This document shows positions 52,701-60,812 of a stretch of 64,000 bases of DNA, piece after piece (positions within the stretch are counted from its first letter, which is position 1; every line of letters starts with the position of its first letter). The DNA comes from Hymenobacter volaticus. GTDB taxonomy: Bacteria; Bacteroidota; Bacteroidia; Cytophagales; Hymenobacteraceae. The notes beneath the pieces are model-generated. The model did not search any database. It worked only from the letters and a program-made list of their open reading frames with translations, and was not told the DNA's origin. The DNA is taken from contig NZ_CP095061.1 of NCBI RefSeq assembly GCF_022921055.1, positions 2,953,501 to 3,017,500 on the forward strand, given 5' to 3'. The translations under genes and the position numbers were made by a program.

Positions 52701-53348
52701 AAGCAAAATCGTTGGCAAGACGAGCAAGTATCCTTTGTTCTTTCGGAAGGCAGCTTTGCTCCGCCCTTAAGCGGCCACCGTCCAGAAACGACGAATAACT
52801 TTCTCTTATCGAACCTGGAAACGGCCCCTTGGGAAGAGCGGCTACGGCTGCGGCGACACGCCAACACAGTCTTCGATTTCGATGAGCAGGAACGGCTTGG
52901 CGAATGGAACCGCAAGCTGCACTACGGACTGCGACGCTTGGTGCTGGCTACCGACGTAGAGCGCGTCGCTCGGCAACTGGTGGCAGAGGGCCTGATTAGC
53001 AGCCGAGAGCGGCCTGCCTTAGAAGACCGCCTCCACAAAGTGGTGGCGCATCCACAATTAGCGCATTATTTCAGCACCCAAGTGTCGGTGGAAACCGAGC
53101 GCGAGATTTTGGTGGGCGGCGTGAAACGGCGTGACTACAAACCCGACCGGGTGGTATTTGGAGCTGCCGCGCTAAGCTCTGGCCGAGCCAGCACCCGCGT
53201 AACGTTGGTAGATTTTAAGGTTCCGCCGCCACAGCCGTACCACCGCCGACCTTTGCAGCAATATGCGCAGCTATTCCGCCAGCTTGGCTACGAGCAGGTA
53301 GAGTGCGTGCTGTATTACTTCGGTACTGAAGAGGTAATTGTGTTTTAA
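49731..53348 (+). CDS. AddA-like UvrD-family helicase/exonuclease
   Basis: A 1205-residue protein of AddA size and layout. Walker A SSAGSGKTYQLT (~9-20), TFTNDAAGEMKARI, DSFVQRIVTAFTREL, Walker B region LLIDEFQDTSVLQW (DEFQDTS 412-418), GDAKQAIYRWRGGE, LNVNYRSA, TTVHKAKGLAYGVVIVP and LYVAFTRPRHRLYII are the SF1 helicase motifs in order. The C-terminus has a PD-(D/E)XK-type nuclease site, YKPDRVVF then TLVDFK, with QYAQLF. AddAB complexes resect double-strand breaks for recombination. The likely AddB partner lies at 60813-63880, not adjacent. It could also be annotated simply as UvrD-helicase domain protein. Confidence 0.88.
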   Translation: MPATFRIYSSSAGSGKTYQLTKEYLKLALGDEDPGYFKRILAITFTNDAAGEMKARIIGSLRQFAYPQDDEADTLLAEVAAELAEEGKMPRFTTTDEDRQQEVRRRAQATFRLVLYHYADFAVSTIDSFVQRIVTAFTRELGLPATFEVELDTEAVLQTAVAALLEKVNRDPNSKLLARTLSEYALSRAEEGKSWNNLAGELVEFGGFLFNETVHEAVAQLQTLTLQDFRRLHETLRKRQEQIEGEFRTVGEQATAALAAANVTETDLYQGRSGIFGYVSKWEERLLPEKEVNSYVRATVEQEKWYSGKVKTEADRQRVDGVKAALLTAYEQFERLRASVLPDYLLLSAMQPYLFHASLLSELNKIVDQVSRERNIVLISEFNRRIASIVLTEPVPFLYERLGERYNHLLIDEFQDTSVLQWNNLLPLVENAVATDNLSLAVGDAKQAIYRWRGGEMEQILRLHQGQTEALVNRATNPEMQDLLRERYVTLDQTLEPASLNVNYRSAAEIVGFNNDFFSHIRQMHTAFPLVQDLFGAEFQQTVPQSSGQEPVHLQASVPALDEEETEEFDFSASGSSLDYILSSPSDLEAAQVPSPALPKQQRKLAETPTGHVEILFTQDDAPARLYDADHRVYNDEPLPGYPVGASLDYDESTLYLTLALVEQALRDGFQLRDIAVLSRRRRGSRLVAKFLKERGYDIISADSLSLEFAEVVNLLVSIFRVFNQPADTLARAEALLLLDKVVRRLPPTPDRARHIATLANAEHAADFYDEFRTLGYDLREQETGNLGLYELTERLIGLFGLLGRNGESEYLFRFLDLTLEYSLRFGNNLNNFLAYWDQRKSALSINAPAGRDAITITTVHKAKGLAYGVVIVPFADWSLEPFRATLLWGRLSEETKPVAEMPAVAVVPLTKALTRTALSDQYTEEREKTFLEGLNMLYVAFTRPRHRLYIITKRTETGRKTSSTDADAASEAAGSPARNVAELLYSYLRKQNRWQDEQVSFVLSEGSFAPPLSGHRPETTNNFLLSNLETAPWEERLRLRRHANTVFDFDEQERLGEWNRKLHYGLRRLVLATDVERVARQLVAEGLISSRERPALEDRLHKVVAHPQLAHYFSTQVSVETEREILVGGVKRRDYKPDRVVFGAAALSSGRASTRVTLVDFKVPPPQPYHRRPLQQYAQLFRQLGYEQVECVLYYFGTEEVIVF

Positions 53349-53445
53349 TTGTTACGAATGCCATATTCAGACAACCTAATTAGCAAATAGAACGATTTAA
53401 CTATTTTTTTTAGCATATCAGATATTAAGCTAGCCGAAAACTTAC

Positions 53446-53453
53446 TACTTTCG
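53446..53453 (+). promoter_or_regulatory. Candidate -7 promoter box (TACTTTCG)
   Basis: TACTTTCG differs from TAnnTTTG at one position and lies 23 bases before the transporter ATG, in an AT-rich stretch. Confidence 0.4.
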
Positions 53454-53476
53454 CCTGGCCCACTTATATCGATGCT

Positions 53477-54753
53477 ATGTCTGCTACTTCCGCTCGTAAG
53501 CCTGCACTAGCTTTCATCTTTATCACGCTGCTGCTCGATGTCATCGGCTTTGGCATCATCATCCCGGTGCTGCCCAAGCTGATTACGCACCTGACCGGGG
53601 AGCCGCTGAGTACTGCGGCGCGCTACGGCGGTTGGATGGGATTTGCGTTTGCAGGAATGCAGTTCCTGTTTTCGCCGGTACTTGGCAACCTTTCCGACAA
53701 GTACGGGCGGCGGCCGGTGTTGCTGGTGGCCTTATTTGGCTTCGGCCTCGATTATTTGTTTTTGGCCTTTGCGCCAAGTGTTGGGTGGCTATTTGTGGGC
53801 CGTATGATTGCGGGTATCACCGGGGCTAGTTTCACCACGGCCGGCGCCTACATTGCCGATATCAGCACCCCGAAAACCGCGCTAAAAACTTCGGTTTGAT
53901 TGGTGCTGCTTTTGGCTTGGGCTTCATTATTGGGCCGGTGATTGGTGGGACGCTGGGCCAGTTTGGGCCCAACGTGCCTTTCTTGGTTGCCGCTGGCCTG
54001 ACGTTGCTTAACTGGTTGTACGGGTTCTTCGTGTTGCCGGAGTCTTTGGCCGTAGAAAACCGCCGGCCGTTCGAGTTGCGGCGCGCCAATCCTATTGGCT
54101 CGCTGAAGCTACTGCGCCGCTACCCGGTGATTTTGGGCTTGGTTGGCTCCCTGACGCTGGTATACGTGGCAGCGCATGCCACACAGAGTACTTGGTCGTA
54201 CTACACGATGTACAAATTTCACTGGAACGAGGCCTGGGTCGGTTACTCGCTGGGCGTGATTGGAACCCTGACGGCACTGGTGCAGGGCGTCTTGATACGC
54301 TACCTCAACCCGAAGCTAGGCGCAACTCGATCCGTGGTTTTTGGGCTAGGCTTTTATGCGCTCGGCTTCCTGTTGTTTGCGTTTGCGCCATCGGGCTGGT
54401 TTATGTTCGCCTTTCTGGTACCGTACTGCTTGGGGGGTATTGCCGGACCAGCGTTGCAGGGCATCATGTCGGGGCAGGTACCACCCAATGAGCAGGGGGA
54501 GCTGCAAGGAGCCCTTACCAGCCTGGTTAGTCTCACGGCTATTGTGGGCCCACCGCTGATGACCAACTTGTTTTCCTATTTCTCGGGTTCTCAGGCTCCT
54601 GTTCATTTTCCGGGTGCGCCATTCCTGACCGGCGCGGTACTTACGGTGGGCAGTCTGCTACTGGCTATGCGCTCTTTGAGCACCTACGAGGCGCCAACGA
54701 CTCCCGCTACAGTTGAGGAGGTAAGCTCCGGTGACGTTTCGGTGGTAAAATAA
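53477..54753 (+). pseudogene. TCR/Tet-family MFS efflux transporter, frameshifted
   Basis: Restored length is 425 residues with twelve membrane helices expected. The N-terminus [20 protein letters not shown], the loop 2-3 motif [21 protein letters not shown], and [20 protein letters not shown] (motif C) identify the TCR/Tet group of proton-driven drug exporters. At residue ~131 the frame breaks ([13 protein letters not shown], stop); the next frame continues [20 protein letters not shown]. One extra C in the CCCC run at 53868-53871 gives [20 protein letters not shown], an exact family match. Substrate unknown; resistance cannot be inferred. Probably intact in the organism. Confidence 0.88.
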
Positions 54754-54893
54754 AGTTTCTGTTACAGAGCGAGACACAGTTTTGTCTTTCGTAGCGTGCT
54801 GCTATGGCAAAGCGGAGCCAACGCTTTGCATAATAGCCAATTATCACTGCGGCAGGATTGCATCCTTTTAGCTCGGCTGGTAGTATTGCCTGT

Positions 54894-55361
54894 ATGGATG
54901 CCAATTTAACTTTGCTGGTAAACGGGAAGCAGCATACGTTGCGGGTTGACCCGGCAACGCCATTGCTGTATGTGCTGCGCAACGACTTAGGACTCAACGG
55001 TCCTAAGTTTGGCTGCGGCTTGCAACAGTGCGGAGCCTGCATGGTGCTCCTCAATGATATAGCGTGGCCTAGTTGCCAATTGCCGGTGCATCAGGTTACG
55101 GGTGGCGTGGCTATTACGACCCTGGAAGGCCTCACGCAACCCGATGGCACGCTGCACCCGGTCCAAGCTGCTTTTGTGCAAGAACAGGCGGCGCAGTGCG
55201 GCTATTGCCTGAACGGCATGGTTATTTCGGCGGTATCGTTGCTGAAGCAGTATCCCAAGCCCGACGAAGCGGCTATTCGCAACGGGCTGTTCCGGGTGCT
55301 GTGTCGATGCAGCGTGCAGGCCCGTGCCATTCGGGCTGTGCAGCGGGCCGCCGGCGTGTAG
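54894..55361 (+). CDS. (2Fe-2S)-binding subunit of a molybdenum hydroxylase (IorA-like)
   Basis: A 155-residue protein from the ATG at 54894. The plant-type ferredoxin cluster ligands are C41, C46, C49 and C61 (FGCGLQQCGACM), and the second [2Fe-2S] ligands are C102, C105, C137 and C139 (QCGYCLNGMV, LCRCS). This is the small subunit of xanthine-dehydrogenase-family enzymes such as isoquinoline 1-oxidoreductase; it passes electrons from the molybdenum centre. The large subunit gene follows 113 bases downstream on the same strand. No cytochrome subunit is nearby. Confidence 0.93.
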   Translation: MDANLTLLVNGKQHTLRVDPATPLLYVLRNDLGLNGPKFGCGLQQCGACMVLLNDIAWPSCQLPVHQVTGGVAITTLEGLTQPDGTLHPVQAAFVQEQAAQCGYCLNGMVISAVSLLKQYPKPDEAAIRNGLFRVLCRCSVQARAIRAVQRAAGV

Positions 55362-55474
55362 TGCAAGCTTTCATTTTAGCAGAGCTAACTACTTGATAAC
55401 AAGACACCGTTAGGAAGTTAGGTTAGTGGAACAGCAGAGAGTCACCGAGCAAGAGTTCAGCATTACCCCGTATT

Positions 55475-57685
55475 ATGTCTCACTCCACTCCTAGGGCTTC
55501 GCGCCGCAACTTTCTGAAGGGCGCGGGCTGCCTAACCATTGGGTTTGTCTTACTTGGGGCTGGCTCGCTGGCAGCAGAAACGCCGAAAGGCCCTGAGCTA
55601 CCCGGTAGCTTGCAGGACAATCCGCGCATCAATGCGTGGCTGGAAGTATTGGCCGATGGCCGAGTGCGCGTGTTAACTGGCAAGATTGAAATCGGGCAGG
55701 GCATCCGAACGGCCGTAGCACAAATAGCGGCTGAAGAACTGGATATGCCGCTGGAGCGCGTAGAAGTGGTGCTTGCCGAAACGGGCCGTACGCCTGACGA
55801 GCGGTACACTGCTGGCAGCGCCTCCATCGAGCAAAGCGCCATGTCGGTGCGCTATGCGGCAGCGGCGGCCCGGCAGAAGCTGCTGGTATTGGCCGCCGCT
55901 CAATTCAAGGCCATGCCGAGCCAACTTGAACTTCGCAACGGCGGCGTGCGCACCACCGATGGCCGCCAGCTGAGTTTTGCGCAGCTACTAGATGGGCAAC
56001 AGCTTCAAGATGAAGTACGGCTGCCCATCCGCCTCAAGCCCAAAGCCGACTACCGCTATGTGGGCCGCCCCATCCTCCGCAACGACGTCGAGCGCATGGT
56101 ACGCGCCGAGGAGTACTACGTGCAGGATTTACGGTTTCCGGGCATGGTGCATGCCCGCATTCTGCGCCCTCCTACTTACGAAGCCAAGCTAGAAAGCTTC
56201 GACACCAAAGCGTTGAAAAAAGCAGTACCTGGTGTGCTGCAAGTGGTAGTGGACGGTAGCTTCGTGGGGCTGCTGGCCGAGCGCGAATACGACGCCAAAC
56301 TAGCCCAAGACTTCGGGCGGTTGCATGCCCGTTGGTCGGGCGGCCGGGCCTTGCCGGCGGGGCAGCCTTTAGCGGAGCACCTGCGCCAGCTACCAGCCAT
56401 CGACAAGCGCACCACCGACAAAGGCAACTTCAACGAAACTGACGCTGCGCCTACGTTGCGCGCCAACTACTTCAAGCCTTACCTCATGCACGGTTCCATC
56501 GGGCCGAGCTGCGCTGTAGCATTGCTGGAAAACAACGCCCTGCACGTCTGGACCCACAGTCAAGGCGTGTACCCGCTGCGCGATTCGCTAGCTAAGCTCT
56601 TGAAGATGAGCCCGGAGAATGTGCACGTAAAAGGCGTACCCGGTTCGGGGTGCTACGGCCACAACGGCGCCGATGATGTAGCTGCCGATGCGGCTCTGCT
56701 AGCCCGGGCCGTGCCTGGCCGCCACGTACGGGTGCAGTGGAGCCGAGAAGACGAACACGCTTGGGAGCCCTACGGCAGTGCCATGCTCTTCGACCTAGAA
56801 GCTCGTATCGACCCCAAAACTGGCCGCATAACCCACTGGAAGCACGAACTGTGGTCGGATACGCATAGCTCCCGACCCGGCGGCTCCCCCGAGAAGCTGC
56901 TAGCGGCGCAGTACCTTGCCCAACCCCTTTTGCCCAAGCCCGAGGATGATATAAGCGGCGGCATCTACCGCAATTCCGAACCGTACTACGATTTCCCGGC
57001 CGTGCGCGTGGATACGCATTACGTGCAGGGTCCACTGCGGGTATCAGCGCTGCGCAGTCTTGGGGCTTTCGGCAATGTGTTTGCCCTCGAATCCTTTATG
57101 GAAGAATTGGCCGTAAAAGCCGGACAGGATTCGTATGAATTTCGCCTGCGCCACCTCAAAGACGAACGGGCGAAAGCAGTGATTCGCAAAGTGCGGGATA
57201 TGGTGCAGCAGGAGAAACTAGCCCCGCGTGAAGGGCTCGGCGTGGCCTTTGCCCGTTATAAAAACCAAGCGGCCTATTGTGCCGTGGTAGCCAAAGTAGT
57301 AGTAGCACCTGAAGCGGATGGCTCTACTATTCGGGTCGCTAAAATCTGGTCGGCTATTGATGCGGGAGAGGTAATCAATCCCGACGGATTGAAAAACCAA
57401 ACCGAAGGCGGCCTCATTCAAGCGGCTAGCTGGACGCTCAACGAAGAAGTGCACTTCAACGCCCACCAAGTCACAACCCGGCAGTGGGAGCAGTACCCTA
57501 TCTTCCGCTTCGATGAAGTGCCGCAAGTGGAAGTAGCCGTTCTGGACCGTCCCACCGAACCGCCCCTGGGCGCCGGCGAAGCCGCACAAGGCCCAACTGG
57601 TGCGGCTATTGCCAATGCTGTTTTTCATGCCTGCGGCAAACGAATCCGGCAGCTACCAATTCGGCCAGAAAAGCTCCTAGCGTGA
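55475..57685 (+). CDS. Molybdopterin-binding subunit of a molybdenum hydroxylase (IorB-like), Tat-exported
   Basis: A 736-residue large subunit. MSHSTPRASRRNFLKGAGCL has a twin-arginine motif (SRRNFLK, residues 9-15), so the folded, cofactor-loaded complex is probably exported with the iron-sulfur subunit. GKIEIGQGIRTAVAQIAAEE, HGSIGPSCAVALLEN, GVPGSGCYGHNGADDVAADA and LGAGEAAQGPTGAAIANAVF are molybdopterin-domain landmarks, the last containing the catalytic glutamate. Members oxidise N-heterocycles or aldehydes; the substrate here is unknown. The ~610-residue FAD subunit of xanthine dehydrogenases is absent, as in IorAB enzymes. Confidence 0.93.
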   Translation: MSHSTPRASRRNFLKGAGCLTIGFVLLGAGSLAAETPKGPELPGSLQDNPRINAWLEVLADGRVRVLTGKIEIGQGIRTAVAQIAAEELDMPLERVEVVLAETGRTPDERYTAGSASIEQSAMSVRYAAAAARQKLLVLAAAQFKAMPSQLELRNGGVRTTDGRQLSFAQLLDGQQLQDEVRLPIRLKPKADYRYVGRPILRNDVERMVRAEEYYVQDLRFPGMVHARILRPPTYEAKLESFDTKALKKAVPGVLQVVVDGSFVGLLAEREYDAKLAQDFGRLHARWSGGRALPAGQPLAEHLRQLPAIDKRTTDKGNFNETDAAPTLRANYFKPYLMHGSIGPSCAVALLENNALHVWTHSQGVYPLRDSLAKLLKMSPENVHVKGVPGSGCYGHNGADDVAADAALLARAVPGRHVRVQWSREDEHAWEPYGSAMLFDLEARIDPKTGRITHWKHELWSDTHSSRPGGSPEKLLAAQYLAQPLLPKPEDDISGGIYRNSEPYYDFPAVRVDTHYVQGPLRVSALRSLGAFGNVFALESFMEELAVKAGQDSYEFRLRHLKDERAKAVIRKVRDMVQQEKLAPREGLGVAFARYKNQAAYCAVVAKVVVAPEADGSTIRVAKIWSAIDAGEVINPDGLKNQTEGGLIQAASWTLNEEVHFNAHQVTTRQWEQYPIFRFDEVPQVEVAVLDRPTEPPLGAGEAAQGPTGAAIANAVFHACGKRIRQLPIRPEKLLA

Positions 57686-57723
57686 GTACGCCTTTTGCTC
57701 AACCAAAATTCGCTGAAAATAAA

Positions 57724-57811
57724 CATGCTGCGCTAGCCGCAGCATCTTGCGCAGTGCTGGTAAGTACTATCCCTATGTCAGCACGCAAGATGCTGCGGCC
57801 AGCGCAGCATG
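57724..57811. repeat. Long intergenic hairpin, dispersed palindromic repeat copy 4
   Basis: Left arm CATGCTGCGCTAGCCGCAGC followed by ATCTTGCGC; right arm GCACGCAAGATGCTGCGGCC followed by AGCGCAGCATG (ends 57811). It shares the GCACGC.AGATGC core with copies 1 and 3, but the arm sequences differ. Confidence 0.72.
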
Positions 57812-57849
57812 ATCGTTCTTGTTGTCTTAGGCTTAAGTTATAATCGAGG

Positions 57850-58353
57850 CTACTCTTTGCCTAACAGCTTCTTAGCTCCTTTGATTGCTTCAGGTATTGC
57901 CAATGCCAACGAGGCTATAGAGGCTACACTTGCCACTTGACAGTAAAAGCACAACGCCTTGTTTTCTTGCCATTCCTCTTGGCCTAACTTCACGGTTGTC
58001 AGGGTGTCGAATAGGGTTTTTATACCCATTGCAACGGGCAAGAAAGGCTGTTGGGAGGCACGGTGCAAGCCCCCGGCGCCAGCAAGACAAGCAGTAAGGC
58101 CATACGTCACCATCATGGGCAACGCATCGGGTGTGTCGGCGCGCTTGTAGGCGTAGTCGGAGGCGTCCACCTTGTCGGAATCGAAGGGGCCGACGGGTGG
58201 GTCGGGCAAGTGCTTGATGATACCAGTTTGGTAGAGACTCACTATCTGACCGGCGGCTACACCTAGAATAGAAAGGCCGATTATCCAGCGGCGGCGGGTG
58301 AGGTCGGCACTCTGGCCGTTGCGGAGCTCGTAGCTAAGTTCGGTAGGATTCAT
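57850..58353 (-). CDS. VKOR-like thiol-oxidoreductase membrane protein
   Basis: A 167-residue protein from the ATG at 58353. Four hydrophobic segments (WIIGLSILGVAAGQIVSLY, MMVTYGLTACLAGAGGL, VAMGIKTLFDTLTTVKL, VASVASIASLALAIPEAI) and a CxxC pair, CFYC (135-138), just before the last helix, fit vitamin K epoxide reductase-family proteins, which reoxidise disulfide-forming partners with quinone. The canonical loop cysteines are not obvious, so only the fold assignment is reasonably sure. Confidence 0.58.
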   Translation of the reverse strand: MNPTELSYELRNGQSADLTRRRWIIGLSILGVAAGQIVSLYQTGIIKHLPDPPVGPFDSDKVDASDYAYKRADTPDALPMMVTYGLTACLAGAGGLHRASQQPFLPVAMGIKTLFDTLTTVKLGQEEWQENKALCFYCQVASVASIASLALAIPEAIKGAKKLLGKE

Positions 58354-58449
58354 GGAAGCCAATTTTGCAGTGGAGGATTGCAAAAGGGTACGGCAACGGC
58401 TGGGGTTGAGTTCAAGAGGAGTTTCAGCGACTTACTAGATCCGGCTCGG

Positions 58450-58646
58450 TTACCGATCAAGAAACTCCTTCACTTTTGGATGTTTTATCAGTTTATAGCT
58501 GAACAACACTATCCCCCAACCTCTAGTAGGCTGCCGGTAATCAACAACGCATCAGCACCAAACCAGTGCTGAATCTTGAACAAGGCGCCGACTAGATTAA
58601 TACAGACTCCTAGTATAAAGAGTATGAGTGCATGCTTGGCTTTCAT
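58450..58646 (-). pseudogene. GldL-like small membrane protein, frameshifted
   Basis: Minus-strand frame from ATG (58644-58646): MKAKHALILFILGVCINLVG, ALFKIQHWFGADALLITGSL, then LEVGG and a premature TAG. One extra C in the CCCCC run at 58513-58517 restores IVLFSYKLIKHPKVKEFLDR and a TAA at 58450-58452, 65 residues in all. The two hydrophobic helices with the KIQHWFGA segment resemble the N-terminal region of the gliding-motility/T9SS protein GldL and related small DUF proteins. Not a full GldL (about 200 residues). Confidence 0.65.
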
Positions 58647-58707
58647 AGAACTTGAAATTTTAACTTTAGCACTATTGACTTAGCATTCGAAATTGGCCGC
58701 ATACTTC

Positions 58708-59466
58708 TCAGCAGCAGTCCCAATAGAAATAGGCCTCTTCGAAACGTTCCTCTTTCAACGCTTGCTCAGCAATGAAGAAGTGCGCTACGCCTGAGTCTCC
58801 AAACATAATTTTTTCATCGATGTCGATTTGCAAAAGCTGTACTTCTCCACTGGATTCAGCTTCATATTGATGTGGGTCACCTTGGGTAAAGAAAGCGTAG
58901 CCGCCAAGCTTGTGCCCGGTACCATCCAAGAAATCAGCGAAGCTTTTCTGTTCCAGTTCGTTTAGCGTTTCAGCATAGTCGTAGCTCTCTAACCCGTTAA
59001 ATTTTAATTGAAATCGATAATCTTGATTTCCTCTATACTCCGTAGTTTTTTCGAATGCCAGCTTATGCTCGCAATAAACCGGACTATCATCGTAATGACT
59101 TGGAGGTAGAAAGCTATAGTCATTCCGGATTTCCGCTTCTAGCTGTTCCGGCTTGATATACAGCACTTTCGACTGACCCATGTCGACGTAATCAACAGCC
59201 GATATGTAGAATTGGAGCAGTCCTGCCGCTGGCAAAAACGTATTGCTTGGTAGCTCCTGCAAGTTGATCTGCGCCAATAGCAGCATGGGCTTCCTATCAT
59301 TATCAACCGGATAGGGCACGGACGCTGGCAGATGCGGGAGCCCCCGAAATTTGCTGGCGGCGGAAGCGGGTTGGTCGGCTTCTAGCGGGGTGGCCTTGAT
59401 TTTAATACTCTCCAGCTTATACTGTTCTAATTGATCGGCAAAAGGCTGCAGGAATTCTGGAATCAT
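58708..59466 (-). CDS. YwqG/DUF1963 family protein
   Basis: A 252-residue soluble protein. SAASKFRGLPHLPASVPYPV, MLLLAQINLQELPSNTFLPA and GLLQFYISAVDYVDMGQ, then HKLGGYAFFTQGDPHQYE and GEVQLLQIDIDEKIMFGDSG, are the hallmark segments of DUF1963 (YwqG). The fold is an alpha/beta sandwich of unknown function, often found near immunity or toxin loci, but no toxin gene is visible here. Confidence 0.9.
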   Translation of the reverse strand: MIPEFLQPFADQLEQYKLESIKIKATPLEADQPASAASKFRGLPHLPASVPYPVDNDRKPMLLLAQINLQELPSNTFLPAAGLLQFYISAVDYVDMGQSKVLYIKPEQLEAEIRNDYSFLPPSHYDDSPVYCEHKLAFEKTTEYRGNQDYRFQLKFNGLESYDYAETLNELEQKSFADFLDGTGHKLGGYAFFTQGDPHQYEAESSGEVQLLQIDIDEKIMFGDSGVAHFFIAEQALKEERFEEAYFYWDCC

Positions 59467-59516
59467 AACGGGAAGTGGTTAGGCTTGGAATGAGATGTAA
59501 AGAGTAGAATTCATTC

Positions 59517-60743
59517 TTATTGTACCGCTAATTTCCGATAGCGCAGCCGTTCGGGATGATCCTGGTCAGCGTAAAACTCGATATCTCCCACCTCCTCTTT
59601 CATTAAAAAACGCACCTCGCGGGGCTTTTGAGGCGGTTTGAAACGAGCCATTTGCTGAAATATCACTTCCCGCGTCGCGGCCGGGTTGCGCTTGTCAATC
59701 AGCCGCAGCCCCCGTTCGTAATCCAGTAGATAATACGTTTGGCATTTAGATACATAGGCACGGGGCACCTGATTGCCTAGGCCGTCAAGTGTACCATTGT
59801 AGCGAAACTCGGCTAGTTTAGTACCGTGCACAGTAGTCAGGAAGGCATTAGGTACCCGCTTCATTTGCGGTGGCTCCACAAACCTCATGGATTTCAATGT
59901 ACTGTCCGCTTCGTATTCGTAAACGTCTTCTCCATAAGTGTATATGGTCAGTAGCGTGCTGTCGTTAAGAAAGCGAGCCAACGCTAATTCGGACTTTGGT
60001 TTTAGCAACGACAACGGTGCTTTACCGGGACGTAGCAACTTGCTGCACGTCAGCAGAGCCTGTCCGTTGGGTGCCGGACAAGGAGTGCAATCCACGCTGC
60101 CATAGCCGAGCGCACTGCCATACGACAACTCTCGGACTTGCCCGCGCAGATCGAGTAGCAGAAATAAATAATTACCTACGTCGCTTTGCGGAATGCTCAC
60201 GCTTTGCCAGAAGGCCAACCCGCCCATCTGCGGATAATAACCTAGAAAAACGGGTATCTCGGGTTCCGCCACCACAGCTATATCGGCTCCTACCAGAGAG
60301 TAGAAGTTAGCTTTTCGAAACTCACGGTGAAATACACGCCGCCCGGTGGATTCACTTAACGTTATGCTGTACAGGCCCTCAGGGCCACGTACCCGCTTGT
60401 TGTGCACGAAATTGCTATCAGCGGCAAAGGCCTCGCCTACAATGCCCGACGTCACGGCGCTGAGCATATGCGCTGAATCGGCAATGGCCCGCAGACGAAG
60501 ATGGTACAGCCGGCCATCAATTTGCAGTATGGTATCAGCGGAGGAGGCTCTAATCTTAAGTTGGCTGATGTCGGTAGTATCGATGGGCGCTATAGGCGGC
60601 GCAAGTGTCCTGACCGTAGAATCTATCGGCACGGGTGGCGCGGTAGCGGTTTCGGTGGCTGGTGGGCTTTGGCTGCACGAAAACAGGCCCGAGCTTAACA
60701 GGCTGATTAGGATGGCACTTGCGTATGCCCTCAAGATGTTCAT
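59517..60743 (-). CDS. Hypothetical lipoprotein
   Basis: A 408-residue protein from the ATG at 60743. ILISLLSSGLFSCSQSPPAT is a type II signal peptide with the lipidated cysteine after GLFS. A Pro/Thr/Ala-rich linker of about 30 residues follows. The rest (~50-408) is beta-rich with repeats of the type LRLIDKRNPAATREVIFQQM and looks like a propeller-like domain. No catalytic motif and no recognised family. Probably anchored in the outer membrane, facing the periplasm or outside. Confidence 0.7.
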   Translation of the reverse strand: MNILRAYASAILISLLSSGLFSCSQSPPATETATAPPVPIDSTVRTLAPPIAPIDTTDISQLKIRASSADTILQIDGRLYHLRLRAIADSAHMLSAVTSGIVGEAFAADSNFVHNKRVRGPEGLYSITLSESTGRRVFHREFRKANFYSLVGADIAVVAEPEIPVFLGYYPQMGGLAFWQSVSIPQSDVGNYLFLLLDLRGQVRELSYGSALGYGSVDCTPCPAPNGQALLTCSKLLRPGKAPLSLLKPKSELALARFLNDSTLLTIYTYGEDVYEYEADSTLKSMRFVEPPQMKRVPNAFLTTVHGTKLAEFRYNGTLDGLGNQVPRAYVSKCQTYYLLDYERGLRLIDKRNPAATREVIFQQMARFKPPQKPREVRFLMKEEVGDIEFYADQDHPERLRYRKLAVQ

Positions 60744-60812
60744 AGATACTACCACCTGATTTCCGACGCTTACGCGCCTTTTCTGGCTAGCTGCAAGGTA
60801 TCTTTACTTTCA

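Noticed and set aside
53868..53871. Programmed ribosomal frameshifting as an explanation for the broken genes
   Set aside because: The sites are plain C runs without a slippery heptamer or a downstream pseudoknot, and occur in unrelated genes; base loss in sequencing is a simpler cause.
58378..58572. Plus-strand frame of 64 residues between the VKOR-like gene and YwqG
   Set aside because: It lies opposite the GldL-like protein, which has conserved sequence on the minus strand; no motif supports this frame.
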